Positions 41,482 through 50,686 of a stretch of 64,000 nt of DNA are shown here, piece by piece. The position numbers were made by a program, and so were the translations under genes. Numbering within the stretch: position 1 is the stretch's first letter; every line of letters begins with the position of its first letter. Source of the stretch: CAYWPG01 sp964460035 (GTDB lineage: Bacteria > Pseudomonadota > Gammaproteobacteria > Nitrococcales > AK92); contig CAYWPG010000005.1 of assembly GCA_964460035.1 (NCBI GenBank), positions 62,001 through 126,000 on the forward strand, in the 5' to 3' direction. Under the pieces are notes generated by a model that was given only the letters and a program-made list of their open reading frames with translations, had not been told where the DNA came from and searched no databases.

Positions 41482-42195
41482 TTAACCCCGCTGAATCGAC
41501 TGATCCTCGGGCTGACTCATCTGATCTTGCTGTGCCCCGGCTTGGTCTTCCGGCGGGCTTAACGGACTCTGCTGCGCACCGGCCTGATCCTGCGGAGATT
41601 GCTGTTGCTGCTGCGAGCCCAGCGCCGCCTGATCTTGTGGTTGTTGCTGTTGTGCGTCCTCGGCGGAGGCGACGATCTCGTACTGACCTTCCTGGAACTC
41701 GGCCATTTGCGACAGATCACCCTGCTGCAGAGACGCCTGGTTTTGCTCGTCCAGCTGCACCTGATCCGAAGGCACCACGCGTTGTGTAGACCCGCCCAGA
41801 CCCATGAGGGACTCCTCGGACACCACCAGCGCGAGCTGGCCCTGATCGTCGCGCACAATCTGCTCGATCTGACCCAGTTCGTCCCCTTCCGGCCCCTTGA
41901 GCGATTGGCCCACTAGCTGGGAGGCGTTCTCTTCGGTGATTTGGCCGCCGCCTGCCGCGCTGGGGCTTTGAGCCTGTGCGGTATCCTCGGTGGTGCCCTG
42001 GGCTACCTGATCCTGCGGCTGTTGGCTAGTGGCGCCGGGTTGCTGTTGTTGTGCCTGAGGGTCAGACCCATAGGTGCCCCCCGCCTGTTCGCCGGTCTGC
42101 GCGCCGGCGATCGCGAATCCGCTCGCTCCGGCAAACGCGAGAGAAATGGCACTCGCTAGCAGAGTGCGGCGAAACTTGGATTGCGTCGACTCCAT
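41482..42195 (-). CDS. Exported Gln-rich protein with PRC-barrel domain
   Basis: A 237-residue protein with a signal peptide (about residues 1-31, TLLASAISLAFAGASGFAIA), then a low-complexity Gln/Pro/Ala region, a PRC-barrel domain (about residues 92-155: SQLVGQSLKGPEGDELGQIE, then VRDDQGQLALVVS) and a second Gln-rich tail with repeats such as PEDQAGAQQ. PRC-barrels are usually cytoplasmic (RimM, photosystem) or secreted stress proteins; this is the secreted kind. The repeat tail suggests a periplasmic or surface role. AAGGAGG precedes the ATG; an inverted repeat (AGCCGGG...CCCGGCT, 42229-42247) lies in the 5' leader. Confidence 0.8.
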   Translation of the reverse strand: MESTQSKFRRTLLASAISLAFAGASGFAIAGAQTGEQAGGTYGSDPQAQQQQPGATSQQPQDQVAQGTTEDTAQAQSPSAAGGGQITEENASQLVGQSLKGPEGDELGQIEQIVRDDQGQLALVVSEESLMGLGGSTQRVVPSDQVQLDEQNQASLQQGDLSQMAEFQEGQYEIVASAEDAQQQQPQDQAALGSQQQQQSPQDQAGAQQSPLSPPEDQAGAQQDQMSQPEDQSIQRG

Positions 42196-42571
42196 CAGAT
42201 GTCCTCCTTGCTAATCCGCATAAGTCGAAGCCGGGTTATGCCCGGCTAAGGGCGCGTCATGCGCTCGTACCCTATCTAAGGACCGTCCGCCTCAAATCAA
42301 CAGAGATACCTAATATGCTGAATTTTGAACGGGCAGACGGAAATCGCGGCAGCGGAAGGCGCGAAAGGGAGCGGTTTGTGCGTGTTCTCTAGCGCCAAGT
42401 CGGCGGTATACAACCATCGCAAGACACCCTGGAGTTTGCCGATATGGCCGCCCGGCACGGCAGCACAGGGCCGACGCGCCCGCCGAGCGGGCCGCTACAG
42501 TGGCCGTCGAGCATTGTCATCGCGCGACGGGCGCTGCCCGGGGCATGCCTGGCACACTGGTGTAGTGCTTG
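42196..42571. other. Non-coding stretch before the PRC-barrel gene
   Basis: 376 bases between the end of the GGDEF-EAL gene and the PRC-barrel gene. It contains the 7-bp-arm inverted repeat AGCCGGG (42229-42235) and CCCGGCT (42241-42247) and the strong ribosome binding site of the PRC gene. No gene or promoter can be assigned with confidence. Confidence 0.45.
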
Positions 42572-45500
42572 TTACATCGGGAGAGGGCGCAGGTGCCGAT
42601 CGGGTTGGCGTAAGAGGTCACCGAACTCCCGGGCGGTCAACGGTTTGCTGAAGAGATAGCCTTGCGCTTCCGTGCAGCCTGCCAGACGCAGGAAGGCTAA
42701 CTCGCCCGGTTTTTCTACCGCCTGCCCTAGTACCGGCAGTTTCAGGCTGCGGCACAAAGCAACCGTGGCGCGAACAATGGCTCGCGAGCGGCCTTCGTTG
42801 AGACGGCGGGTGAGCGAGCGGTCGATCTTGATCAGATCGATAGGGAGCTTAGCGAGAGCATGCAGGGACATTTGCCCGGCGCCGAAGTTGTCCACGGCAA
42901 GGCCGACGCCCAGCTCGGACAGCTCTTTCAGGGCATCGAGGTTGTTCTCTATATACGAAAGTCCTCCCCCAGCGATTTCCAGATCCAGCCTGAGTACGCC
43001 CGGTTCGAGCTGCAGCGAGCGCACTATGCGCTGCATGCGCTCCAGGGCCTGGCGGCCGCCAAGTTGGCGGGTGCTGACATTGACGCCAAGCCGGACCGTC
43101 GGCATGCCCTGGTCGTGCCAGCTCTTCGCCTGGCGACAGACGGTTGCCAGCAACCAGTCGCCCAGAGGCTGGATCAGCCCGGAGTCCTCCGCCACGGGAA
43201 GAAACTCCGAGGCCGGCAGCAGGCCATGTTCGGGATGATTCCAGCGCAGCAGCGCTTCCGCGCCGCTTATTTGCAGCTCGGGCAGCATGACCTGAGGCTG
43301 GTACAAAACGGTCAGCCGTTCCTCGGCCAGCGCACTGCGCAATCCTTCCTCTATGCGCAGGCGGCGGTTGGCTTGGTCGGTCAGCTTGGAGGTGTAGAAC
43401 TGGAAGTTATTGCGGCCTAATTGCTTGGCGCGATACATGGCCGCGTCAGCGGCTTTGATCAGTGCATCGGCGCAGTCCGCATCGTCCGGATAAATGCTTA
43501 TCCCCAGGCTTGTCGACGTGGTGACGACGTGCCCGTCCAGCTCGACCGGGCGCGCAAGTGCCTCGATGATCTTCTCGGCCGGCGCGGCGGCGGCGCGAGC
43601 GTCTTCCAGCTCTTCCAGAATCACGGTGAACTCATCGCCGCCCAGGCGAGCGACGGTATCCTCATGGCGCACGCACTGGCGCAGGCGTTGTGCCACGGCC
43701 TGCAGTAGCTTGTCGCCAATCGCGTGGCCCAAAGTGTCGTTGACGTGCTTGAAGCGATCGAGATCGAGAAACAGCAAGCCTACGCGCTGTTTGTGGCGCT
43801 CGGAGCGGTGCAGCGCTTGTTCCAGGGTGGCGTTGAATAGCAGCCGGTTCGGCAACCCCGTGAGCGCGTCGTGATGAGCCAGATGATCGAGTCGTTCCTG
43901 CGAACTCTTGAACAGGCTGATGTCGGTGAGCACCGCAACGTACTCGCGCTCGTTGCTGTAGGGGGAGCGGATCGCGCTGACATTCACGAGCAGCGGAAAG
44001 ACTTCGCCGCTCTTGCGGCGCGCCTGCAGCTCGCCGCGCCAATGTCCCGACTCTGCCAGGGCGGCGTCCACTTCCTGGAACACGCTGGCATGGGATGGAT
44101 CGGCCAACAGCGTTTGCCGCCCAAGGCCTAGCGCTTCTTCCCGGCTGAAGCCGGTGATGTCCTCGAAGGCGCTATTGACCGCCACGACCCGCCCCTTCGC
44201 GTCTAGCACCACAATGGCTTCCGCCGTGCTCTCGAAGACCACCGCCGCCTGACGCAGTTTTTCTTCGGTGGCAACGTCGGCGCTGGCATCGGTTACCGTG
44301 CCGACTACCCGCAGCGGCTGGCCGTAAGCGTCGGTCAGCGCGCGTCCGCGCGCTTGTAGCCACAGGTATTGGCCATCGTGGCGGCGGATACGGTAGCGGA
44401 CGTTGAAGTGATGCGAGGGCGTCGTAAAGGCGGCTCGTCCGGCCAGGCGCGCTTTGCTGCGATCTTCCGGATGAATCCACTCCAGCCACTGACTTGCCCG
44501 CAGCTGCATGGCCGGCGGGTACCCCAGCAGCTGCGCCACACGATCCGAGACGATCATTCTGTCCCGAGTCACATCGATATCGAACAGGCCTTCATCCGCC
44601 CCTTCCAGCGCGAGCGCCAGGCGTTCTTCGTTGAGCTCCAACGTTTGAGCCTGTTCTACGTTGCTCGTGCGCAACCAGCCTAGCGCGATACTGACAGCGC
44701 CCATCAGCGCGATGATGCCGACTCCGATGCCTGGCGCGAGATCGAATGTTCGCAAAGGCTGATATTGGTACAGCGCTGGCGGTAGCAGGCCGATCAGTTT
44801 CCACTCTCGCAGCGGCGTGGCGCCGGCCATGGAATGGGGCTGCCATGCGCGGTAAGGCTGGCCGGTGACCGCTAGCGTGGCAAAGGCAAAGACCTCGTCG
44901 CCGTAGGTAATACCGGCGTTCTGTGCGGCAATGAGCGGCCATAGGCTATCGCGCTGGCGCTCGAACAAGCGAATGGCCGACGCGCTGTCTGGCGCGGGCA
45001 GCGCCAGCACGCTGCCGTCATTATTGGCAATGAATATGTGCGAGCGCTCGCCGGCGCTGGCAAGTTGTAGCCGCTGCAGCAGAATATCGGCAGCGAAGCT
45101 TGCGATTACCGCGCCTCTGGGTCGGTTGGCCGAGTCGGTCGCTCGCAGGGCGATCAGGATTGTGAGAGCCTCGTCATCGCCGTGGCGTTGCAAGGGGCTG
45201 ATGTAGATATCGCGTGTCTGGAGCTCGGCAACGGCGCGCCGTATGTGTGGTGGCGTCTCCTGCCCAGCGACCGGTCGTGACTGGCCTTCATCGTAGGCGA
45301 TGTGCAGCTCCACGTCGCCGCTACGGTCGGTGAGCCAGATATCGTGATAGAGTCCGCTGTGAAGCGCCAAAGAGGTGATTTCCGACTGCAGCCGTAGCAG
45401 TCCTGGGGTAGAGGGCTGGTCTAGATAATCCTTCAGCGTGCTGGACTCGGCCAGGATACGCGAGCGGCCGATGACCCAGTCCAGATCGCCGGAGAGCAGC

Positions 45501-45742
45501 GTAGCAACCGCCTCGAGGCGGTTTACCTCGTCGGCCAGCGTGGCAGTTCGCTGTGCCGCGAAGCGCTGCTGGTCTAGCAGGGTGAGCAGGCCCACCACCA
45601 GCGCGGTGAGAATGACCATCGCAATCAGGCTGCGCCAGCCGATCTCCAGCAAGTGCCACCAGAGCGGAGGCTCTACGGCAGCGGCAGAGTGCCTTAATGG
45701 CGCTCCCTCCCCTTGGGGCCAACCGGGCTTGCCACGGCGCAT
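42572..45742 (-). CDS. Membrane GGDEF-EAL protein with Cache and two PAS domains; EAL site degenerate
   Basis: A 1056-residue inner-membrane cyclic-di-GMP protein. Order: hydrophobic segment (about 33-53), periplasmic Cache-type sensor, second segment (about 340-360), two PAS domains, GGDEF (residues 701-705, RLGGDEFTVIL) and EAL (EALLR at 829-833). The GGDEF signature is intact, so it can make c-di-GMP. The EAL domain has lost key residues: the DDFGTG loop is DNFGAG (D951-N952), the E-x-x-E pair is EIAG, and the AEGVE block is GQAVE. It is likely a diguanylate cyclase or c-di-GMP binding sensor, not an active phosphodiesterase. Sensor ligand unknown. Confidence 0.9.
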   Translation of the reverse strand: MRRGKPGWPQGEGAPLRHSAAAVEPPLWWHLLEIGWRSLIAMVILTALVVGLLTLLDQQRFAAQRTATLADEVNRLEAVATLLSGDLDWVIGRSRILAESSTLKDYLDQPSTPGLLRLQSEITSLALHSGLYHDIWLTDRSGDVELHIAYDEGQSRPVAGQETPPHIRRAVAELQTRDIYISPLQRHGDDEALTILIALRATDSANRPRGAVIASFAADILLQRLQLASAGERSHIFIANNDGSVLALPAPDSASAIRLFERQRDSLWPLIAAQNAGITYGDEVFAFATLAVTGQPYRAWQPHSMAGATPLREWKLIGLLPPALYQYQPLRTFDLAPGIGVGIIALMGAVSIALGWLRTSNVEQAQTLELNEERLALALEGADEGLFDIDVTRDRMIVSDRVAQLLGYPPAMQLRASQWLEWIHPEDRSKARLAGRAAFTTPSHHFNVRYRIRRHDGQYLWLQARGRALTDAYGQPLRVVGTVTDASADVATEEKLRQAAVVFESTAEAIVVLDAKGRVVAVNSAFEDITGFSREEALGLGRQTLLADPSHASVFQEVDAALAESGHWRGELQARRKSGEVFPLLVNVSAIRSPYSNEREYVAVLTDISLFKSSQERLDHLAHHDALTGLPNRLLFNATLEQALHRSERHKQRVGLLFLDLDRFKHVNDTLGHAIGDKLLQAVAQRLRQCVRHEDTVARLGGDEFTVILEELEDARAAAAPAEKIIEALARPVELDGHVVTTSTSLGISIYPDDADCADALIKAADAAMYRAKQLGRNNFQFYTSKLTDQANRRLRIEEGLRSALAEERLTVLYQPQVMLPELQISGAEALLRWNHPEHGLLPASEFLPVAEDSGLIQPLGDWLLATVCRQAKSWHDQGMPTVRLGVNVSTRQLGGRQALERMQRIVRSLQLEPGVLRLDLEIAGGGLSYIENNLDALKELSELGVGLAVDNFGAGQMSLHALAKLPIDLIKIDRSLTRRLNEGRSRAIVRATVALCRSLKLPVLGQAVEKPGELAFLRLAGCTEAQGYLFSKPLTAREFGDLLRQPDRHLRPLPM

Positions 45743-46055
45743 GCCGGGCTACCTTATGAGATGGCTAGGGACGATCGCACGCGGATACAGACCGTGGGTG
45801 GGCACCCGCTGCAGGCGGGCGAGGTAACCGACAACGTCCCCGGGGAGACGGTGGCAGGACCGGCGCTGGCCAGGTCCTGATCCGGTAAGGCGAGAGCGGG
45901 AACAGGATAGCCATGATAGCCCCCTTACGGCTGACGGTAACGGGAGGTTAGCTCACGTTCTGGCGTCGTCCGCTGGGGAGATCAAGCCGACGGCGGTCAG
46001 GCGCCCCGGCAGCCGGAGCCTGGGCGCCTCAATCCTAAGCTGACCCTGATGCGGG
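45743..46055. other. Intergenic region between GGDEF-EAL gene and argH
   Basis: 313 bases upstream of the GGDEF-EAL gene and downstream of argH, both leftward. Apart from the two hairpins at its right end no gene, repeat or clear promoter is seen. Confidence 0.4.
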
Positions 46056-46060
46056 TCAGC
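45999..46060 (-). terminator. Two tandem hairpins after argH
   Basis: GCTGACCC (46039-46046) pairs with GGGTCAGC (46053-46060) and overlaps the argH stop codon (46056-46058); AGGCGCCC (45999-46006) pairs with GGGCGCCT (46022-46029). Both are perfect 8-bp stems. On the minus strand neither is followed by a U-run, so they may end transcription with Rho or protect the 3' end. Confidence 0.5.
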
Positions 46061-47462
46061 GATCGGTGGAAAGGTTAGCCAAACGCTGCCGGGCCCGAGC
46101 GACCTGGGCGCGCACCTGCTCCGGCGCCGTACCGCCGTAGTGGGAGCGGGCCGCGACAGAGCCTTCCAGTGTAAGCACTTGATAGACGTCCTCGCCGATC
46201 GCAGCGGAGAATCGCTGCAGCTCCTCCAGACTCATTTCCGATAGGTCCTTGCCCTGTTCTACCCCATAACGCACTGCTTTGCCGACGATTTCGTGGGCAT
46301 CGCGGAACGGCACTCCCTTGCGAACCAGGTAGTCGGCCAGGTCGGTAGCCGTGGCGAAGCCTTTGCGGGCGGCCTGATACATGGCGTCGGCGTTCACCGT
46401 CAGCGCGGGCACCATGTCGGCAAACGCGCGCACGCAGTTGTACAGCGTATCGACGGTGTCGAATAGCGGTTCTTTATCTTCCTGATTGTCCCGGTTGTAG
46501 GCGAGCGGCTGCGACTTCATCAGAGTCAGCAGCGCCATCAGATGGCCGTTGACGCGGGCGGTCTTGCCCCGCACCAGCTCGGCTACGTCCGGGTTCTTCT
46601 TCTGCGGCATGATCGAGGAGCCGGTGCAGAAACGGTCGGGCAGCTCGATGAAGCCGGTCAGCGGGGACGCCCAGAGAATCAGCTCTTCCGCCATGCGCGA
46701 AAGATGCGTCATGGTCAGTGCGGCAGCGGCCGCGAACTCGATGGCGAAGTCCCGGTCGGACACCGCATCCAGAGAGTTGGCGCTGGGCCGGTCGAAGCCG
46801 AGTTCGGCGGCCGTGAGCTGGCGATCGATCGGAAAGCTGGTGCCGGCCAATGCGGCAGAGCCCAGCGGCATCACGTTCATGCGCTTGGCGCAGTCTTCCA
46901 GGCGGCCCTGATCGCGCACGAGCATCTCGTACCACGCCAGCATGTGGTGTCCGAAGGTGATTGGCTGCGCCACCTGCAAGTGAGTGAAGCCCGGCATGAT
47001 AGTGTCGGCCTCGCGCTCGGCCAGATCGACCAGCCCGCTTTGGAAGCGTATCAGCTCCTTGATAATCGCCTGGATGCTGTCGCGCAGGTACAGCCGAATG
47101 TCGGTGGCAACCTGATCGTTGCGGGAGCGGCCCGTATGCAGTTTCTTGCCGGCATCGCCGATCCGGTCGGTGAGCCGCTTCTCTATGTTCATGTGAACGT
47201 CTTCGAGTTCGGGTAGCCACTTGAACTCGCCACGTTCGATCTCGACCAGAATCTCTTCCAGGCCGCTAACGATCGCATCGCGCTCTGCCGTTGTAAGCAC
47301 GCCGACGGCTGCGAGCATGCGCGCATGGGCAATCGAGCCACGAATATCGTGCAGGTAGAGCCGGCGGTCGAAATGCTCTGACGCTGTGAACTGTGCCACA
47401 AAGGCATCCGTGGCCTCGGTGAAACGACCGGTCCACAATTGGCTCGAGGTCTTGTCGCTCAT
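46056..47462 (-). CDS. argH: Argininosuccinate lyase
   Basis: A 468-residue tetrameric cytosolic enzyme that splits argininosuccinate into arginine and fumarate, the last step of arginine synthesis. Family signature SSIMPQKKNPDVAELVRGK is present, with the other blocks LHTGRSRNDQVATDIRLYL and TPGF-like HLQVAQPITFGHH. The ATG at 47462 is the start of family similarity (MSDKTSSQLWTGRFTEATDA). The open frame continues 230 codons upstream but that is non-coding. It is divergent from the kinase gene at 47604, as in Pseudomonas where argH and algZ face each other. Confidence 0.96.
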   Translation of the reverse strand: MSDKTSSQLWTGRFTEATDAFVAQFTASEHFDRRLYLHDIRGSIAHARMLAAVGVLTTAERDAIVSGLEEILVEIERGEFKWLPELEDVHMNIEKRLTDRIGDAGKKLHTGRSRNDQVATDIRLYLRDSIQAIIKELIRFQSGLVDLAEREADTIMPGFTHLQVAQPITFGHHMLAWYEMLVRDQGRLEDCAKRMNVMPLGSAALAGTSFPIDRQLTAAELGFDRPSANSLDAVSDRDFAIEFAAAAALTMTHLSRMAEELILWASPLTGFIELPDRFCTGSSIMPQKKNPDVAELVRGKTARVNGHLMALLTLMKSQPLAYNRDNQEDKEPLFDTVDTLYNCVRAFADMVPALTVNADAMYQAARKGFATATDLADYLVRKGVPFRDAHEIVGKAVRYGVEQGKDLSEMSLEELQRFSAAIGEDVYQVLTLEGSVAARSHYGGTAPEQVRAQVARARQRLANLSTDR

Positions 47463-47603
47463 CTGTGGGATCCCATGCTGACGTGAGTGTGGCTGACCGG
47501 GCCGAACCCCTGCCGGCCAGGGGTCGCTAGTATAACGTTCGCCAGCCGGCGCTTGCACTCGCCTGTCGCCCCGACCACACTTCGATGGGGAGGGAGCGAG
47601 GGC

Positions 47604-48704
47604 GTGGCCTTGCGCGCGTACATGGATAAGAACAACAACCTTCGCGACGGAATGGACGATGCGAGCGCACGCTCGTTGACCGGCGACGAGCTCTTCCTGC
47701 CGGATTTTCGCGATGTCGGCAGCCTGCTCGTGCTGGTGATAGTGGCCGAGCTGCTGGCCTTCGTGCTGGTGCTCGCCGCGCCGCCGGATCCGGACCCTTG
47801 GCAGGCATTGAGCCTGACCTCCCTGTTCGTGCAATGGATCGTTCTCGCCAGCGCCGCGGGCATGGCCGCATTCCGTCCCCTGCTTGCCGGACGCGGCAAC
47901 GCGATCGCAGCTACCGTCGCTTATGCCTGGGTACTGATTGTTACCGCCGCCGTCAGCTATGGCGGTTACCGACTGCTGGAGCCGGCCGCGCTCGCCGGCC
48001 CGCGCGAATTCGTACTGCGTTCGCTGGGCGTCGCCGGCATAGTCGCGGCAGTGGCCCTGCGCTATCTCTACATGCAGCACGAGTGGAAGCGGCGGCTGGA
48101 GAGCGAGTCCGCGGCGCGTATCGAGGCGCTGCAGGCGCGCATACGTCCTCACTTTCTATTCAACAGCCTCAACACCATAGCCGCCATGATCGAAGCGGCT
48201 CCCAAAGCGGCCGAAGCGGCGGTAGAGGATTTGGCCGATCTGTTCCGTGCGGCGCTGGCAGCGAACAGCCGTTTAGTGCCGCTATGCGACGAGCTGGCGC
48301 TCGCGCGCGGCTACCTCGCGCTGGAGCATCTGCGGCTGGGCGAACGGCTCCAGGTGGAGTGGGATGTGGATACGCTGCCGGTGGATGCGCTGGTGCCGCC
48401 GCTGACTTTGCAACCCTTACTGGAGAACGCGGTTTACCACGGCATAGAACCGCGGGTGGAGGGGGGCTTGATCCGCATCGCCGGGCGCCGTGCAGGCGGG
48501 CAGCTAATCATCGAGCTAAGCAATCCCGCAGGTGGCGGCGCCGGCCGGCGCGGGATCGGGATGGCTCAGCAGAATATACGCGAGCGCCTGCGCCTGGCTT
48601 TCGGCCGTCGGGCCAGGCTGGCTGTTGAGACTGCCTACAACCGGTATCGCGTCGAGCTCACTCTGCCCTATCTGAACAGGTCGAATGAGAATACTGATCG
48701 CTGA
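47604..48704 (+). CDS. algZ: LytS/AlgZ-type sensor histidine kinase
   Basis: A 366-residue membrane kinase of the LytS (HPK8) class. Four hydrophobic segments (about residues 20-160), then the phosphoacceptor block RIRPHFLFNSLNTIAAMIEA with H183, and the nucleotide domain LQPLLENAVYHGIEP and GRRGIGMAQQNIRERL. It lacks the usual HATPase N-box spacing, as AlgZ does. Position between argH and algR identifies it as AlgZ/FimS-like, the partner of AlgR. The start is GTG at 47604, with AGGGAG seven bases upstream; the ATG at 47622 is an alternative. Its end overlaps algR by 20 bases. Confidence 0.85.
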   Translation: MALRAYMDKNNNLRDGMDDASARSLTGDELFLPDFRDVGSLLVLVIVAELLAFVLVLAAPPDPDPWQALSLTSLFVQWIVLASAAGMAAFRPLLAGRGNAIAATVAYAWVLIVTAAVSYGGYRLLEPAALAGPREFVLRSLGVAGIVAAVALRYLYMQHEWKRRLESESAARIEALQARIRPHFLFNSLNTIAAMIEAAPKAAEAAVEDLADLFRAALAANSRLVPLCDELALARGYLALEHLRLGERLQVEWDVDTLPVDALVPPLTLQPLLENAVYHGIEPRVEGGLIRIAGRRAGGQLIIELSNPAGGGAGRRGIGMAQQNIRERLRLAFGRRARLAVETAYNRYRVELTLPYLNRSNENTDR

Positions 48705-49422
48705 CGACGAGGCTCCCGCACGCAAGCGCTTGCGCACACTGATCGAGGCCATAGGCGAGCACCGTGTCGTCGCCGAAGCGGATAACGGTGCCGCTACGCT
48801 GGCGATGGTGGAGCAGCATCGTCCGGAAGTGGTGCTGCTCGATATCCGCATGCCTGGCATGGACGGGCTGGAGACTGCGGCAAGGCTCAGTCTGTCGGCG
48901 GAGCCGCCGGCTGTAATCTTTGTCACCGCATACGCCGATCACGCCCTGCAGGCTTTCGAGACCGAGGCGGTGGATTATCTGCTCAAGCCGGTACGCCGCG
49001 AGCGCCTGATCGAGGCGCTGCACAAGGCACGCCGGCTCAATCGCGCTCAGCTCGACGCCCTGGCGCAGCTGCAGGCCCGATCCGGCAAGCGCGACCACAT
49101 CCTCTGCCGGCGGCGCGGCCGTCTGGAGCTGATCGCCTTGGACGATATTCGCTTTTTCCGCGCCGAACAGAAATACGTTACCGTCAATCATCTGCATGGC
49201 GAGGATCTGATCGAGGACTCGCTGCGAGCGCTAGAGCGGGAGTTTCCGCAGCGGCTGCTTCGCATCCACCGCAACGCTTTGGTGAATCCAGGCTTCATCG
49301 CCGGGCTGGAGCGCGCTGGGGGGCAGTGTTTCATTCTTTTGCGCGACAACGACCAGCGTCTGGAGGTAAGCCGTAGGCATCTGGCCGAGGTTCGGGCAGT
49401 GCTACGTCGATTGGGGTACTAG
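48685..49422 (+). CDS. algR: LytTR response regulator (AlgR-like)
   Basis: A 245-residue response regulator with an N-terminal receiver (MRILIADDEAPARKRLRTLI; acceptor D53 in LLDIRMPGMDGLE; TAYADHALQAF) and a C-terminal LytTR DNA-binding domain (RLELIALDDIRFFRAEQKYV; FPQRLLRIHRNALVNPGFIA). The LytTR domain and gene order match AlgR, which controls alginate, type IV pili and hemC-region genes in Pseudomonas. It overlaps algZ by 20 bases, implying tight translational coupling. Alginate function is not claimed, because no alginate genes are in the window. Confidence 0.88.
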   Translation: MRILIADDEAPARKRLRTLIEAIGEHRVVAEADNGAATLAMVEQHRPEVVLLDIRMPGMDGLETAARLSLSAEPPAVIFVTAYADHALQAFETEAVDYLLKPVRRERLIEALHKARRLNRAQLDALAQLQARSGKRDHILCRRRGRLELIALDDIRFFRAEQKYVTVNHLHGEDLIEDSLRALEREFPQRLLRIHRNALVNPGFIAGLERAGGQCFILLRDNDQRLEVSRRHLAEVRAVLRRLGY

Positions 49423-49752
49423 AGAGGCCCTCATATCTTGTGTTGTGCCGGTGTCGATGCGCCAGGCGCCCCGAAGGGCACGGTATGCGTGAACGGGAGC
49501 CGCCGGGTTCTTGTGCGTCCCTTACGCCGTCCCCATGCAGTGGAAGCCGACTCCAAAGGCCTGTTCCCACGTTTTGCGTTGCCGCCGCGCAGGTGTGACT
49601 GCGGCCGTTCAGCCGCATGCATCTCCAGGTCCTGGCGCAGGCATGAAATGTGAGAACAGGTCCCGGGTCTGCGCCACATCCATCCTCAAGCCCGTGACCG
49701 CAACCCGTTGCCATGGCATGCTATGAGGCTGGTTTGCCTGCCGAGGATAGTC
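49423..49752 (+). other. Intergenic region between algR and hemC
   Basis: 330 bases ahead of hemC. It holds a possible AlgR-like site (CCGTTCAGC at 49605-49613, seven of nine bases of the Pseudomonas AlgR box CCGTTCGTC) flanked by GCGGC...GCCGC. No promoter motif is strong and no open frame is convincing. AlgR control of hemC would be plausible here. Confidence 0.35.
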
Positions 49753-50682
49753 ATGTCCGATCAGCTCATTCGTATCGCCACTCGGAAGAGTCCGCTTGCG
49801 GTTTGGCAGGCCGAGCACGTAGCGAGTGCGCTCAAAGCCAGGCACCCGGGGCTCGAGGTGGAACTGGTGCGCATGACTACCCGTGGCGACAAGATCCTCG
49901 ATGCGCCGCTGGCCCAGATTGGCGGCAAGGCGTTGTTCGTCAAGGAGCTCGAGGAAGGTCTGTTCGAGGGTCGCGCCGATATCGCCGTGCACTCCATGAA
50001 AGACGTCCCGGCGCAGTTGCCTGAAGGACTGCATCTACCGGTGATTATGGAGCGCGAGGATCCGCGCGATGCGTTCGTCTCGAACGCCTATGCGGATTTA
50101 GACGAGTTGCCGGTTGGCGCCCATGTGGGTACGGCCAGCCTGCGCCGGCAATGTCAGTTGCTGGCCCGGCGTCCGGATCTGCGTATCAGCCCGCTGCGCG
50201 GCAATGTGCAGACACGGTTGGCGAAGCTGGATGCCGGCGAGTTCGATGCGATCGTGCTCGCCGTCTCCGGCTTGAAACGCCTGGGGCTGGAGGAGCGAAT
50301 CCGGTCCATATTGCCGGCGGAGCTGAGCCTGCCCGCGGTGGGCCAAGGTGCGCTTGGTATAGAGTGCCGCCAAGGCGACACCCGAGTGGAAGCCTTGATT
50401 GCCGACTTGAACCACCAGCCCACTCAGCTGCGGGTGAGCGCTGAGCGGGCGATGAACGCCTGTCTGCAGGGAAGCTGCCAGGTGCCGATCGGCGCCTATG
50501 CCGAGATCGAGGACGGCGAGCTTTTTCTGCGCGGCTTGGTGGGAACCCTGGACGGTCGGCGCGTGGTGCGCGGCGAGATTCGTGGCTCCCTAGATCAGGC
50601 CAGCGAGCTGGGTCGGCAGCTGGGTGAGGAGCTGCTGGCGCGCGGCGGGCGCGAGATCCTCGCCGAGCTTTTCGATCAGTAA
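49753..50682 (+). CDS. hemC: Porphobilinogen deaminase (hydroxymethylbilane synthase)
   Basis: A 309-residue cytosolic enzyme that joins four porphobilinogens into hydroxymethylbilane. It shows IRIATRKSPLAVWQAEHVA, the ring-binding SMKDVPAQLPEG region, the block VGTASLRRQCQLLARRPDLR and the dipyrromethane cofactor cysteine at residue 242 (LQGSCQVPIGAYA). Length and motif positions match E. coli HemC. hemD begins four bases after its stop codon, so hemC-hemD are co-transcribed. Confidence 0.97.
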   Translation: MSDQLIRIATRKSPLAVWQAEHVASALKARHPGLEVELVRMTTRGDKILDAPLAQIGGKALFVKELEEGLFEGRADIAVHSMKDVPAQLPEGLHLPVIMEREDPRDAFVSNAYADLDELPVGAHVGTASLRRQCQLLARRPDLRISPLRGNVQTRLAKLDAGEFDAIVLAVSGLKRLGLEERIRSILPAELSLPAVGQGALGIECRQGDTRVEALIADLNHQPTQLRVSAERAMNACLQGSCQVPIGAYAEIEDGELFLRGLVGTLDGRRVVRGEIRGSLDQASELGRQLGEELLARGGREILAELFDQ

Positions 50683-50686
50683 GCGT

